Assembly: GCF_014595955.1 (NCBI RefSeq)
Contig: NZ_JABVCF010000014.1
Location: 112,431 to 176,430 of the forward strand
DNA: 64,000 bases
Origin: Pseudaminobacter soli (ex Zhang et al. 2022)
GTDB taxonomy: Bacteria; Pseudomonadota; Alphaproteobacteria; Rhizobiales; Rhizobiaceae
Direction of reading: 5' to 3'
The position numbers and the translations under genes are program-made. How positions within the stretch are numbered: position 1 is the first letter of the stretch; every line of letters begins with the position of its first letter. Under the pieces are notes generated by a model that did no database searches, was not told where the DNA came from, and was given only the letters and a program-made list of their open reading frames with translations. Of the stretch, positions 25,491 to 34,333 are shown one piece after another.

Positions 25491-25739
25491 CTAGCGATGT
25501 CCGGTGCGCAAGGTGAATACCACCGGCGCATGCGAACTCATTTGCACTGCGGACTCGGCCGGGTTGGTGTCAGATTTGGCGGGGCTTTCCCCGGAGGCGG
25601 GAGCCGCCGGCCGCTCATTCGCTGCCTCGGTCTCGGCTGGCCCTGTGCTGTGCTGGTGCTGTTCCGCGTCTGCGAGGGAAGACCAAGTCAGACCAACAAC
25701 CACAAAGCCCAGAACCATCGCCCCGCGATAAAGCTTCAT
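25491..25739 (-). CDS. Small secreted His/Glu/Pro-rich hypothetical protein
   Basis: The 82-residue product has a clear signal peptide (MKLYRGAMVLGFVVVGLTWSSLADA) and a low-complexity mature part with EQHQHSTG, then Glu, Pro and Ala, and no domain. Such peptides sit in the periplasm and may bind metal through the HQH motif. GGGAGGTCAAC before the ATG offers a ribosome site. Function unknown. Confidence 0.6.
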   Translation of the reverse strand: MKLYRGAMVLGFVVVGLTWSSLADAEQHQHSTGPAETEAANERPAAPASGESPAKSDTNPAESAVQMSSHAPVVFTLRTGHR

Positions 25740-25884
25740 GTTGACCTCCCTGGATGTCGTTCAGGCAGAAGCAGTGTTTACCAGCTCGTTTTGCGCCATC
25801 CTTCGAACTGGGCACCAAGGCGGCCGCCTGGAGCCGAGAATCAGTTGCCTCAGTATCCCAAACTTCGATTGCCGTTTCGGAACT

Positions 25885-26334
25885 CTAACGAACCACGAGC
25901 ACGGGCACCTTGCTGTAGGTCAAGGTTTCGATTGTCTGGCTGCCGAGGAAGAGCCTCCCCAATCCGCGTCGTCCATGCGACGCCATGACGATCAGGTTGC
26001 AACCCCGTTCGGTTGCAGTATCAACGATCGCCTCCGCAGGTCGCCTCTCCTCGACGTAAATGGTTTCCGCGGCAACACCGGCCATGTCGGCGGCGGCCTT
26101 CGCCGTTGCAAGAATCCTCTCGCCTGTTTCCCTGCCGCTCTGCCTGTAGGCCTCGAAATCAATCGGAATCCCGGCTCCGCCGAGCCCACCTGCAAGTGCG
26201 TAAGTCGGAATGGGCTCGCTCACGGTCAGGATCGCAACCTTGGCTCCAATCAGCCTGGCTGGGGAGAGACCATGATCAAGTCCCCTTTGCGCTAGCTCCG
26301 ACCCGTCCATAGCGATGAGAATGTGCGTGTACAT
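25885..26334 (-). CDS. Universal stress protein, single domain (UspA family)
   Basis: The 149-residue protein begins MYTHILIAMDGSELAQRGL and ends with the ATP-binding pattern GRRGLGRLFLGSQTIETLTYSKVPVLVVR, where G-x2-G-x9-S/T loops contact nucleotide. ATG at 26334 was preferred over a GTG 12 bases upstream because GAGGG then stands at the right distance. It is a close paralogue of the protein at 40897-41346. Context with cytochromes c, PHA synthase and FNR-type boxes suggests expression under oxygen limitation. Confidence 0.93.
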   Translation of the reverse strand: MYTHILIAMDGSELAQRGLDHGLSPARLIGAKVAILTVSEPIPTYALAGGLGGAGIPIDFEAYRQSGRETGERILATAKAAADMAGVAAETIYVEERRPAEAIVDTATERGCNLIVMASHGRRGLGRLFLGSQTIETLTYSKVPVLVVR

Positions 26335-26355
26335 GATGTCCCTCACTCCAAGAAG

Positions 26356-26628
26356 CTATCCTTCACCTGCGTCAAGGCGGCCCTCGGAGGCTGAACTGCC
26401 GCCGTTTCCTCGTCGTTGCGTTCTGCTCAGATCGAACATGACGGAAACGAAACCCATTTCCATGGCACGGATGGCGACGACTTCGGCAAGTTCCACGTCG
26501 GTGAGATGACACTGCGGGAATATGCTCCGGATCTGATTTACCGCCCGCGCCAGCGAAAGTAGTTGCCCCGGGCAGGCGCCCTCCAGAAAGTCAGCGACGG
26601 CATCGGCAATGGTGACGGGATGGATCAT
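26356..26628 (-). CDS. Small hypothetical protein upstream of usp
   Basis: The start at 26628 is supported by AGGAGG 6 bases upstream and yields 90 residues. The protein is mainly helical (IADAVADFLEGACPGQLLSLARAVNQIRS), with a basic, low-complexity tail. The stop is about 20 bases before the usp start, so they form an operon. No family was recognised. Confidence 0.7.
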   Translation of the reverse strand: MIHPVTIADAVADFLEGACPGQLLSLARAVNQIRSIFPQCHLTDVELAEVVAIRAMEMGFVSVMFDLSRTQRRGNGGSSASEGRLDAGEG

Positions 26629-26688
26629 CACTGTCCTCCTCGATCTGAGGGAAGTCAGCTTCGATACCATCAACAAAGCAACGTGCCC

Positions 26689-26702
26689 TTGCGGTAGGTC
26701 AA
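26689..26702 (-). promoter_or_regulatory. Weak FNR/FixK-type box TTGCG-GTAG-GTCAA
   Basis: Both TTG/CAA ends and the N8 spacing of FNR/CRP-family sites are kept, with inner deviations. It lies 60 bases upstream of the hypothetical-usp operon; if centred at -41.5 the transcript would start near 26654. Confidence 0.35.
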
Positions 26703-26840
26703 CAGGGTAGGTCAACAGCTTGCCCGCCGCTCATCGGTCTGCACCGAGCCGCCCCCCGCTTCCTCCACCCGCTGCCGCCGGACTCCACGGTAAGGTGAAT
26801 GCGCAGGCTTGCCGTCGTGTATTTTCTAGTTCTCGCTGGA

Positions 26841-27665
26841 TCAGTTCGACATCAATCTGTGCAGCGAGCCGTCGGACAGCAGCGACCGCGTGACTCCTCC
26901 GAAGACCCATTGTCGAAGCCGGCTGTGGCCGTAGGCACCCGAGACGATCAGGTCTGCGCCTACGGACTGCGCTATGCGCGAGAGCGCATCCTCGACTTCG
27001 GTCGTGCCTGTCCCCAGGATGTCAGCTCTTGCCTTTGCTCCATGCCGCATGAGGAAGCGCACAACATCGGCCGCATTATCCCGTTCGGCCTTCTGGTCCC
27101 CTTGCACGATCGTCGTTACCACGACTTCCTCCGCCTCCGTCAGGAACGGCATGGAGTCGGCCACGGCACGCCGCGCCTCCCGGGTATCCTTCCATGCGAG
27201 CAAGACTCGCTTTGCTTGGACCGGCCGAAGATCGTCTGCGGCGAACAGCACCGGGCGTCCGGCGGAGAGGATCAAGGAACTGGGATCGATCGTGGCATGA
27301 CGGCCCGGTCCAAGATCGGGGTTCGGGTTGCCGGTCACAATCAGATCTGCCGCGCGCGCATTCAGGGCCACCAGGTTGGCAGGGTTTCCGACCTCGCCTC
27401 GCCAGGCGAAACGCTCGCTGTCCCCAACCACGCCCAGGAACTCTTCCCTCATCGCCTTCAGGCGCTCGCCGATCTGTTCCGTCTTTTGTTGCAACAGTTC
27501 CCCGGCGCCCATCCCATCTTCGTCTGACACGACGAATGGGACCTCAGCAGCGGCGAAAGCGATGATATCGGCTTCGAAACGGTCCGCGAGAACCATCCCG
27601 AACATCAGCCGCGGCGTTACCGGGGACTCCACGTCGAGTTGAACGAGGATCGTCCTGTAGGTCAT
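26841..27665 (-). CDS. Tandem universal stress protein (two Usp domains)
   Basis: Starting at 27665 (MTYRTILVQLDVESPV) the protein has 274 residues with two Usp folds. The first (1-145) lacks a good ATP loop; the second (about 150-274) ends GAYGHSRLRQWVFGGVTRSLL, a G-x2-G-x9-(S/T) type loop. GGGAG precedes the ATG. An in-frame upstream extension through the divergent promoter region was rejected. It is divergent from a cytochrome c gene, with an FNR-type box between them. Confidence 0.9.
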   Translation of the reverse strand: MTYRTILVQLDVESPVTPRLMFGMVLADRFEADIIAFAAAEVPFVVSDEDGMGAGELLQQKTEQIGERLKAMREEFLGVVGDSERFAWRGEVGNPANLVALNARAADLIVTGNPNPDLGPGRHATIDPSSLILSAGRPVLFAADDLRPVQAKRVLLAWKDTREARRAVADSMPFLTEAEEVVVTTIVQGDQKAERDNAADVVRFLMRHGAKARADILGTGTTEVEDALSRIAQSVGADLIVSGAYGHSRLRQWVFGGVTRSLLSDGSLHRLMSN

Positions 27666-27786
27666 CAAACGCTCCCTGGGTGTCAGGTCCAAGCGACAGC
27701 ACGAAAGGGTCTTCTTCGCCTTGATGCGCGTCAAAGGCTGGTGCGCGTCAGCGTGCTCACCCGGCCGATGGTAACGCGGCGGCAGA

Positions 27787-27800
27787 TTGACTTGAGTCAA
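27787..27800. promoter_or_regulatory. FNR/FixK-type box TTGAC-TTGA-GTCAA
   Basis: A symmetrical anaerobic-regulator site in the divergent region between the tandem Usp gene and a cytochrome c gene. With a -41.5 arrangement the cytochrome c transcript would begin near 27835, 24 bases before its ATG; the Usp transcript near 27752. Confidence 0.6.
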
Positions 27801-27858
27801 GCGGGACGAGGCCTGTGCCGCTACTATCGATTGCATTCCCTCCAATTGGGCAAGCACG

Positions 27859-28197
27859 ATGAGAAACTCGGCTGCGTCAGCAATAGCGGCTTGCGTGCTC
27901 TGCGGGACCCTTGGGGTTGGGATGGCAGGCGAGGCGCCAGATGCCGCCGGTGTCGCAAACGGCAAGGCACTGGTCGAAGCCAACTGTGGCCGCTGCCACG
28001 CCATCGGCCCCGCGGATAAGAGCCCGCACCCGCAAGCGCTGCCGTTCCGGACGCTGTCCAAACGCTATCCCATCGAGGCGCTGGAGGAAGCCCTGGCCGA
28101 AGGAATCTTCACTGGCCACCCGGAGATGCCGGAGTTCCAGGCCACGCCCGAGCAGATTGGCGAGATCATCGCTTACATCAAGACGCTGCAGCCATAG
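27859..28197 (+). CDS. Small periplasmic class I cytochrome c
   Basis: The 112-residue protein has a signal peptide (MRNSAASAIAACVLCGTLGVGMA), one heme motif CGRCH at about residues 43-47, and a distal Met candidate in HPEMPEF. Heme is attached in the periplasm by the Ccm system. The fold size suits a soluble electron carrier. The nearby FNR-type box suggests low-oxygen induction. Its redox partner is unknown. Confidence 0.88.
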   Translation: MRNSAASAIAACVLCGTLGVGMAGEAPDAAGVANGKALVEANCGRCHAIGPADKSPHPQALPFRTLSKRYPIEALEEALAEGIFTGHPEMPEFQATPEQIGEIIAYIKTLQP

Positions 28198-28227
28198 GGC
28201 CAGGATCTCTGCCAAGGCCGGCTCGGT

Positions 28228-28241
28228 TTGATCCGGCGCAA
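28228..28241 (+). promoter_or_regulatory. Weak FNR/FixK-type box TTGAT-CCGG-CGCAA
   Basis: One perfect half site and one degenerate half site lie about 100 bases upstream of the P-type ATPase gene. It is weaker than the boxes at 36207 and 39506. Confidence 0.35.
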
Positions 28242-28339
28242 GGACGGGCATCCGTGAATATCCGAGGTTCGGGCATGTCATACTTGCAAGGGCCACAGCG
28301 ACATGTGCCCGATTTCTGCATTCGGCGTAGGGACTGTTC

Positions 28340-31057
28340 ATGGGTGCCGCTGACCCGCCAGCACTCTGCGGCTGGGACTCCGCCCATCGTGCCAATCCTG
28401 CGGTTTCCTCGCTCCGGCGAGATCAGACCGACCCTCCTGACGATCGGGATGATCACGCCAGGCCGGATGGGGCCAAGCTGAGGGCCTCATGTGCGCCGGA
28501 CCCGTGGTTCCGTCCGCTCTCCGAGCTCCTCGTCGATTTTCGGTCTTCTCCGGATGGATTGTCCGCTGACGAGGCGGCCCGCCGTCTCGTCAGTCAAGGC
28601 CCGAACTTGCTCGAAGAACCACGGCGGCAGCATCTGCTGTTCGCCTTTCTGAGACGCTTCGGCAACCCGCTCGTCCTCGTTTTGCTGTTCGCCGCCCTCA
28701 CCGCCGCACTCACCAACGAGCGGGCGAGCTTCCTGATCATTGCGACGATTGTCTTTCTGTCCGTCCTGATCGACTTCGTTCAGGAGCACAGGGCAGAGAA
28801 AGCCGCCGACGCGCTTCGCCAGCGCGTAGCGCTATCAGTCCGGGTGGTGCGGCAGGGGCAGACCAAGGAGGTGCCTGCGGCGGACCTTGTGACCGGTGAC
28901 ATCGTCCTGCTCGCGGCCGGCAACCTCGTGCCGGCCGACTGCCGCCTTGTCGAGGCCCGCGATCTTTTCGTGAACGAGGCGCTGCTGACAGGCGAATCCT
29001 TCCCGGTCGAGAAGGATGCTGGCGATGCGCCTGACACCCTAACGAGCACCTCGACGCTGGAGAACGGCGTGTTCATGGGCAGCTCCGTGGTCAGCGGCAC
29101 GGCCCGCGCCCTGGTGGTGGCGACGGGCCGGGCCACCCGCCTGGGCGCTATCGCCGGCGCGCTGAACAGGGAGCCGTCGCCGACGGCCTTCACGCTCGGG
29201 ATCCGAAGCTTCGGGATGCTGATCGTGCGGCTAACGGTGCTCCTCGTGCTGTTCGTGCTGCTCGTGAACCTGCTCTTCCATCGGCCGCTGATGGAATCCT
29301 TCCTCTTCGCCCTTGCGCTGGCGGTCGGGCTGACCCCCGAGCTTCTGCCGATGGTCGTGTCGGTGACGCTCGCGCGCGGCGCGATCCGCATGGCCAACAA
29401 GCAGGTTATCGTGAAGCGGCTGTCCGCCATCCAGGACTTGGGCGCGATGGACGTCCTTTGCAGCGACAAGACTGGGACGTTAACCGAATCCCGTATCAAG
29501 CTCGTCCGCCGGGTCGACATCGCAGGCAACGAGAGCGGCGACGTTCTCCAGTGGGCCTATGTCAATGCCGGGTTCGAGACCGGACTGAAGAGTCCGCTCG
29601 ACGACGCTATCCTGGCCTCGGCCCCGATCGATCTTGCCGCCTGGCGGAAGATCGACGAAGTGCCGTTCGATTTCGAGCGGCGGCGGGTCTCGGTCCTTGC
29701 GGAGCGCGACGGCCGCCGGTTCCTGATCGTCAAAGGCGCGCCCGAAGATGTCATCGGGCATTCCTCGAGCTACGCCTTGGCTGGGGGCGATGCCACGAGA
29801 CCGCTGGATGAAACGGCCCGGACGACTGCTCTCGCCACGCTGCGGCAGCTTGGCGACGAAGGGTTCCGGGTTCTCGGCGTGGCGTGGCGGGAAGTCGAAG
29901 TCTCCCGGGACCACGCGGGCATTGCCGATGAAAGCGAACTGACCTTCGCGGGCTTTGCCGTTTTCCTCGATCCGCCGAAGGAGAGCGCCCGGGCGGCCTT
30001 GGAGGCGCTGTACGCCCTTGGCGTGGCGGTGAAGATCGTGACCGGCGACAATGAGAGGGTCACCAGGCACGTCTGCGAGTCGCTCGGAATTCCGATGGGC
30101 AGCATCCTCAACGGGCCTGATCTCGCGAAACTGAGCGATGAGGCGCTCTCTGCGCGGCTCGCCGGAACGACCCTGTTCTGCCGTGTGACTCCGCCACAGA
30201 AGGCGCGCGTCATCGCTGAGCTTCGCCGGAGGGGGAATGTCGTCGGTTATCTCGGGGACGGGATCAACGACGCGCCTTCGCTTCGGGCGGCCGATGTCGG
30301 GCTCTCGGTCGAAGGCGCGGTCGACGTCGCCCGCGAAGCGGCGGCCATGATCCTGCTGAAGCACGATCTGGGCGTGGTGGCGGGCGGCGTTCGCGAGGGC
30401 AGGCGCACCTTCGCCAACATCATGAAATATGTGATGATGGGCACGAGCTCGAACTTCGGCAACATGTTTTCGATGGCTGGCGCGGTGCTCGTCCTGCCGT
30501 TCCTTCCCATGCAGCCCGTGCAGATCCTGCTCAACAACCTGCTCTACGACACTTCGGAGATCGCCATCCCGCTCGACAGGGTGGACGACGACATGATCTC
30601 CAAGCCGCGTCACTGGGACATGAACTTCATACAAAACTTCATGCTTGTGCTCGGGCCTGTAAGCTCGCTCTTCGACTTCGCCACCTTCGCGCTCCTGCTG
30701 TGGGTCTTCAACGCAAGCGAGGCGCTCTTCCAGACCGGGTGGTTCGTAGAATCTCTCGCGACGCAGGTGCTGGTGATCTTCGTCATCCGCACGAGCGCGC
30801 GACCGTGGCTCAGCCGGCCGCACCCTGCGCTCGCGGCAAGCTCGCTGGGAATCGTCGCCCTGGCGCTCGCGTTGCCGTTCACCCCGCTCGGCGCCTGGTT
30901 CGGATTCGTGCCGGTTCCGGCGCACGTGCTGCTGACGCTGGCCGCAGTCACCGCGTTCTATCTGGTCGTGGCCGAGCAGGTGAAGCACTGGTTTTTCTTG
31001 CGCGCACATGTGGTCCGGGAACAGGGCGGCCGACTGCATCAGCATCGGCAGGCATGA
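28340..31057 (+). CDS. P-type ATPase, magnesium-transporter type (MgtA/P3B-like)
   Basis: The 905-residue protein has all P-type landmarks: TGES in the actuator domain, the phosphorylated Asp in CSDKTGTLTE (D376), and the hinge GDGINDAPSLRAADVGLS. The absence of CPx or heavy-metal domains, the NEALLTGESFPVEK segment and overall length match MgtA/MgtB importers. It is expected in the inner membrane, moving Mg2+ inward. The first 50 residues are not family-like, but no later in-frame start with a ribosome site was found; GTAGGGA precedes this ATG. An FNR-type box upstream would be an unusual control for Mg uptake. Confidence 0.88.
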   Translation: MGAADPPALCGWDSAHRANPAVSSLRRDQTDPPDDRDDHARPDGAKLRASCAPDPWFRPLSELLVDFRSSPDGLSADEAARRLVSQGPNLLEEPRRQHLLFAFLRRFGNPLVLVLLFAALTAALTNERASFLIIATIVFLSVLIDFVQEHRAEKAADALRQRVALSVRVVRQGQTKEVPAADLVTGDIVLLAAGNLVPADCRLVEARDLFVNEALLTGESFPVEKDAGDAPDTLTSTSTLENGVFMGSSVVSGTARALVVATGRATRLGAIAGALNREPSPTAFTLGIRSFGMLIVRLTVLLVLFVLLVNLLFHRPLMESFLFALALAVGLTPELLPMVVSVTLARGAIRMANKQVIVKRLSAIQDLGAMDVLCSDKTGTLTESRIKLVRRVDIAGNESGDVLQWAYVNAGFETGLKSPLDDAILASAPIDLAAWRKIDEVPFDFERRRVSVLAERDGRRFLIVKGAPEDVIGHSSSYALAGGDATRPLDETARTTALATLRQLGDEGFRVLGVAWREVEVSRDHAGIADESELTFAGFAVFLDPPKESARAALEALYALGVAVKIVTGDNERVTRHVCESLGIPMGSILNGPDLAKLSDEALSARLAGTTLFCRVTPPQKARVIAELRRRGNVVGYLGDGINDAPSLRAADVGLSVEGAVDVAREAAAMILLKHDLGVVAGGVREGRRTFANIMKYVMMGTSSNFGNMFSMAGAVLVLPFLPMQPVQILLNNLLYDTSEIAIPLDRVDDDMISKPRHWDMNFIQNFMLVLGPVSSLFDFATFALLLWVFNASEALFQTGWFVESLATQVLVIFVIRTSARPWLSRPHPALAASSLGIVALALALPFTPLGAWFGFVPVPAHVLLTLAAVTAFYLVVAEQVKHWFFLRAHVVREQGGRLHQHRQA

Positions 31058-31210
31058 CCATGGCCGATCACGTGGCCCCCCGGGCGCACGGGCAGGACGT
31101 GCCGGAAGTCCGCGGATGGCGATGGGCACAAGGAGTGATGTGGATTTCGCCTTACTCACACACCTCGCGCCGAAACTGTCCTTTTTAGGCTTCAACGAAG
31201 GAGACGTAAG

Positions 31211-31666
31211 ATGGACGAGGAGACGACCGAGAAGATCCTCAATCTTCTTGACCAGCATCGCATCATGAGCATCGCGACGGTTCGGCCGGATGGATGGCCA
31301 CAGACGACGACTGTCGGCTATGTGAACGAGGGGCTCGCCCTGTATTTCCTGTGCGGCCCGGACAGCCAGAAGGCCGCGAACCTGGCGCGGGACGACCGCG
31401 TGTCGCTGACGATCGACCACGACACGCCCGACCTGATGGCGATCACAGGGCTGTCCATGGCGGCGCGCGCCACGCCCGTGACGGACCGGGCAGAAGCGGA
31501 GAAGGTCCTGCGCATGCTGCCGCTCAAGTACCCTGAGTACAGTGCGCCGCCACTGCCCATGCCGGGGCCGGACGATATCCGGATCTTCCGGGTGATCCCC
31601 ACGGTCATCTCGGTTCTCGACTATTCCAAAGGATTCGGGCACACGGATCTCGTCACCTGCCGATAG
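31211..31666 (+). CDS. Pyridoxamine 5'-phosphate oxidase-fold flavin-binding protein
   Basis: The 151-residue protein has the split-barrel start ILNLLDQHRIMSIATVRPDGWPQTTTVGYV, typical of PPOX-like FMN or F420 binders, followed by LARDDRVSLTID. AAGGAG stands 8 bases before the ATG. Members reduce diverse substrates or bind heme; no specific substrate is visible. It follows the MgtA-like gene on the same strand and may share its transcript. Confidence 0.85.
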   Translation: MDEETTEKILNLLDQHRIMSIATVRPDGWPQTTTVGYVNEGLALYFLCGPDSQKAANLARDDRVSLTIDHDTPDLMAITGLSMAARATPVTDRAEAEKVLRMLPLKYPEYSAPPLPMPGPDDIRIFRVIPTVISVLDYSKGFGHTDLVTCR

Positions 31667-31759
31667 GATTTCCCAGTCCGCTGTTGCGGCTCACCGGCAT
31701 AGTCCGCGAACTCACCTGCAGGTGGCCGCTGCTCCGTTACGAAGGAGGCGTTATCTCCC

Positions 31760-32761
31760 GTGACCAAGGGTGACAGACCTTTACATCTGTTTGCACTCGC
31801 CGGCTCAGAGGTGCTGGGATCGGCGGTCGCGCGCTGCCTCGGGATCGAACTCTCGCCCTGCGAGGAGCGTGCCTTCGAAGACGGGGAGCACAAATCGAGG
31901 CCTATGGTCAGCATACGGGGGGCCGATGTCCATGTGCTGCTCAGCCTCGCAGGCGGGTCCGATGCATCGGCGAATGACAGGCTCTGCCGTCTCCTCTTCT
32001 TCATTGCCGCCTGCCGCGAGAACGGAGCCGCCTGCGTGACGGCGATCGCTCCCTACCTGGCCTATTCCCGCAAGGATCGTCAGACCAAGGCTCGGGACCC
32101 GGTGACGACGCGCTACGTGGCCCAGCTCTTCGAGGCGGTGGGCACCAGCCGCATCGTGACCCTCGACGTCCACAATCTTTCGGCGTTCCAGAATGCATTC
32201 CGCTGCGAAAGCATCCATCTCGACACCCGCGGGATATTCGTCCCGCTCATCAGCGAACTCGCGGGCGGCCTCCCCGTCTCGATCGTCTCTCCCGACGGGG
32301 GCGGCATCAAGCGTGCCCAGCTCCTCAAGGAGACGTTCGAAGCCGAGACAGGCGAAGCGGCGGGCTTCGCCTTCTGCGAGAAGCGTCGCAGCCGAGGCAT
32401 CGTGACGGGCGAGCTCTTCGCCGGCGATGTGGACGGAGCGGCGGCGGTGATCGTGGACGACATGATCAGCTCCGGCGGCACCGTGTTGCGCGCCGCGCGT
32501 GCATGCCGCCAGCGCGGGGCGAATGCAGTCTTTGCCTTTGCCGCCCATTGCCTGTTCGGATCCGGTGCGCAGGCGCTCTTCGAAGATGGGTCGCTGGACC
32601 AGGTCGTAGTGACCGACAGCGTGGAAGCGGCAATCCGCTACAAGGCAGACCACGGACTTGACCGGCTGCGGATCGTCTCTGCAGCTCCATTGATCGCGGA
32701 AGCCGTCAAACGGCTGCACGCGGGCGGCTCGATTTCCGAGTTGCTGAAGGGCGAGACCTAG
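31760..32761 (+). CDS. prs: Ribose-phosphate pyrophosphokinase (PRPP synthetase) family
   Basis: The start is GTG after GAAGGAGG. The 333-residue protein has the PRPP-binding signature VIVDDMISSGGTV, the ATP-site segment YLAYSRKDR, and LDVHN with the catalytic His. The reaction makes PRPP from ATP and ribose 5-phosphate. It diverges from housekeeping Prs (for example FEDGE followed by HKSRPMVSIRGADV) and is probably a second, specialised copy; in several alphaproteobacteria such copies stand in stress clusters. Its 3' end overlaps the convergent kinase gene by 56 bases. Confidence 0.85.
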   Translation: MTKGDRPLHLFALAGSEVLGSAVARCLGIELSPCEERAFEDGEHKSRPMVSIRGADVHVLLSLAGGSDASANDRLCRLLFFIAACRENGAACVTAIAPYLAYSRKDRQTKARDPVTTRYVAQLFEAVGTSRIVTLDVHNLSAFQNAFRCESIHLDTRGIFVPLISELAGGLPVSIVSPDGGGIKRAQLLKETFEAETGEAAGFAFCEKRRSRGIVTGELFAGDVDGAAAVIVDDMISSGGTVLRAARACRQRGANAVFAFAAHCLFGSGAQALFEDGSLDQVVVTDSVEAAIRYKADHGLDRLRIVSAAPLIAEAVKRLHAGGSISELLKGET

Positions 32762-33767
32762 CGAGCTCGCGCTCCGCCCGCTGCAGATAGCGCAAGGCGA
32801 GCGGACGCCACTTCTCGGGCCTGCGCACCCGTCTTTCGAGGAGATGCGCGATCGAGAGCCGCGCCCGCAGCAAGGCCCGGAAGGCGCCGTAGCTTGACAG
32901 CAGCCGCTCCGAAGGCTCGTGCCCGAACCGGGACTTGAGCGCGTCGAGCAGATGCTGGCGCACCCATCCTGCGCCGATCACCTCGCACTCCATGCCGAGA
33001 TAGTTTGCCTCGTCGTAGGGGTCGAGGATGCGCATGCGGCGGCTGAATTCCAGACAATCGATGATCTGCAACGGCTCGCCCAGCCAGACATGCTCCGGGC
33101 GCAGATCGCCGTGGCCTTCCACGATCAGGCCGGCGGCGATGCGGGTCTCCATCTCCGGCAAAGACTCCTCCAGCCTGGCATCGGTGCGGGCGAGAAGGTC
33201 GGCGCTTTCTAGCGCCAGTCCCAGCTCGGCCCGCTGCAGCAGGGCGCGGTTGATCCGCTGCTCGTCCAGCAGGTGGCTCATGTACAGCCGACCCTGCGAG
33301 ATCTCGCCGGGAATTTGGGCATAGAAGCTTGCCAGACGGTCCGATACCGCGAGCACCGGGCCTTGGCTCAGCCTCCCGGCGTCGATGAGTTCGTCCATCA
33401 TGGACTCATGCGGGAGTTGCTTCATCTCCACCAGCCAATCGACGATGCGTCCGGAAGCGCCGATGCTGTAGTCGCCGTCGGGCAGGCGTCGCAGCGGACG
33501 CACCCGCAGATAGGTCTCGGCGGCCAGGCGACGGTTGAGTCGCAGCTCCTCCTCGCAGAAGAAACGCCGCCTTTCGATCGTCCCGAAGTCGAGGAACGGT
33601 CGTTTGTTCGGCTTTTTGAGCTTGTAGACGCGGGAGCCGGTCAGGAACACCCAGGACATCTGCGTCTCGCGCGCCTCGACCTCACGAACCGCCGGCCCGT
33701 AGAGCTCCGGGCGCGACAGGGCCCGCACCTTGTCCCTCAGTTTCGATCTGATTGGCGAGATGTCCAT
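32706..33767 (-). CDS. Aminoglycoside-phosphotransferase-fold protein (kinase-like)
   Basis: Starting from MDISPIRSKLRDKVRALSRPE (33767) the protein has 353 residues. It shows a kinase-like lysine in VFLTGSRVYKLKKPNKRPFLDFG, a catalytic loop VEGHGDLRPEHVWL, and IIDCLEFSRRMR in place of a DFG-type motif. This matches the APH-like module found alone or fused to P-loop gluconate-kinase-like domains. The substrate is unknown and resistance is not implied. An FNR-type box is centred 42 bases upstream of the start. A decayed copy of its 5' end follows the second cytochrome c gene at 40174. It converges on prs with a 56-base overlap. Confidence 0.8.
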   Translation of the reverse strand: MDISPIRSKLRDKVRALSRPELYGPAVREVEARETQMSWVFLTGSRVYKLKKPNKRPFLDFGTIERRRFFCEEELRLNRRLAAETYLRVRPLRRLPDGDYSIGASGRIVDWLVEMKQLPHESMMDELIDAGRLSQGPVLAVSDRLASFYAQIPGEISQGRLYMSHLLDEQRINRALLQRAELGLALESADLLARTDARLEESLPEMETRIAAGLIVEGHGDLRPEHVWLGEPLQIIDCLEFSRRMRILDPYDEANYLGMECEVIGAGWVRQHLLDALKSRFGHEPSERLLSSYGAFRALLRARLSIAHLLERRVRRPEKWRPLALRYLQRAERELARSRPSATRKSSRPRAAV

Positions 33768-33802
33768 CGACAACGATCTCGCCAAGTACTTGGCGCCGAT
33801 CT

Positions 33803-33816
33803 TTGACGAGAATCAA
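33803..33816 (-). promoter_or_regulatory. FNR/FixK-type box TTGAC-GAGA-ATCAA
   Basis: One mismatch from TTGAT-N4-ATCAA. Its centre (33809.5) is 42.5 bases from the kinase start codon, so a class II promoter would place the transcript start at the ATG itself, implying a leaderless mRNA. Confidence 0.65.
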
Positions 33817-33879
33817 ACCGCATCGTTCAGGTGGTCGATTGTCGATCGTCTCATAGAGGCACATGGATCCAACGCACCC

Positions 33880-34290
33880 TTAGCGCTGCAGGGTAGCCAG
33901 ATACCGGGCCAGCGCATCGATGCGATCCTGCGTCAGCATCTCGCCGCCCACGGGGCCGTATGTCTTTGCATCCTCCTCGATGAACTGCCTGCCCCAGATG
34001 GGCATCTCGCGGGTGCCATGACTCGGCACGATCTTGCGCCCGTCGATGAATTCGCGGGCCGCTTCATAGGGGAACTCGCCGCCGTACTTTTTCTTCAGCA
34101 GCGTGAGATCGGCAGGTTTCGTCTTCAAGACCGTCGCGAGCGCACCGTCGCCCTTGCCGTGCAGGCCATGGCATGCCGCGCAAGAATTCAGGTACTCACC
34201 CTCGCCATACGACATCTTCTCTTCGGCGAATGCCGCGGAGCCCATAGCAAGGCTGCTCAAGGCAAGGAGGACGACCAGCTTTCCGGCCAT
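33880..34290 (-). CDS. Small periplasmic cytochrome c (first copy)
   Basis: From the ATG at 34290 (MAGKLVVLLALSSLAMGSAAFA signal) the protein has 136 residues and one heme site CAACH near residues 37-41, plus a distal Met in REMPIWG. The arrangement resembles cytochrome c family proteins of the cbb3/FixP or c4 type; electron partner unknown. It starts 44 bases after phaC on the same strand, so it is likely cotranscribed. A near-identical paralogue is at 39664-40077. Confidence 0.9.
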   Translation of the reverse strand: MAGKLVVLLALSSLAMGSAAFAEEKMSYGEGEYLNSCAACHGLHGKGDGALATVLKTKPADLTLLKKKYGGEFPYEAAREFIDGRKIVPSHGTREMPIWGRQFIEEDAKTYGPVGGEMLTQDRIDALARYLATLQR

Positions 34291-34333
34291 GGGTTCGTCT
34301 CGTTCATCTGCATTGCGCCGGCGCTCACTCGGT

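Noticed and set aside
29480..31642. 720-codon minus-strand frame opposite the MgtA-like gene
   Set aside because: Composition is that of an antisense shadow; the + strand has all P-type ATPase motifs.
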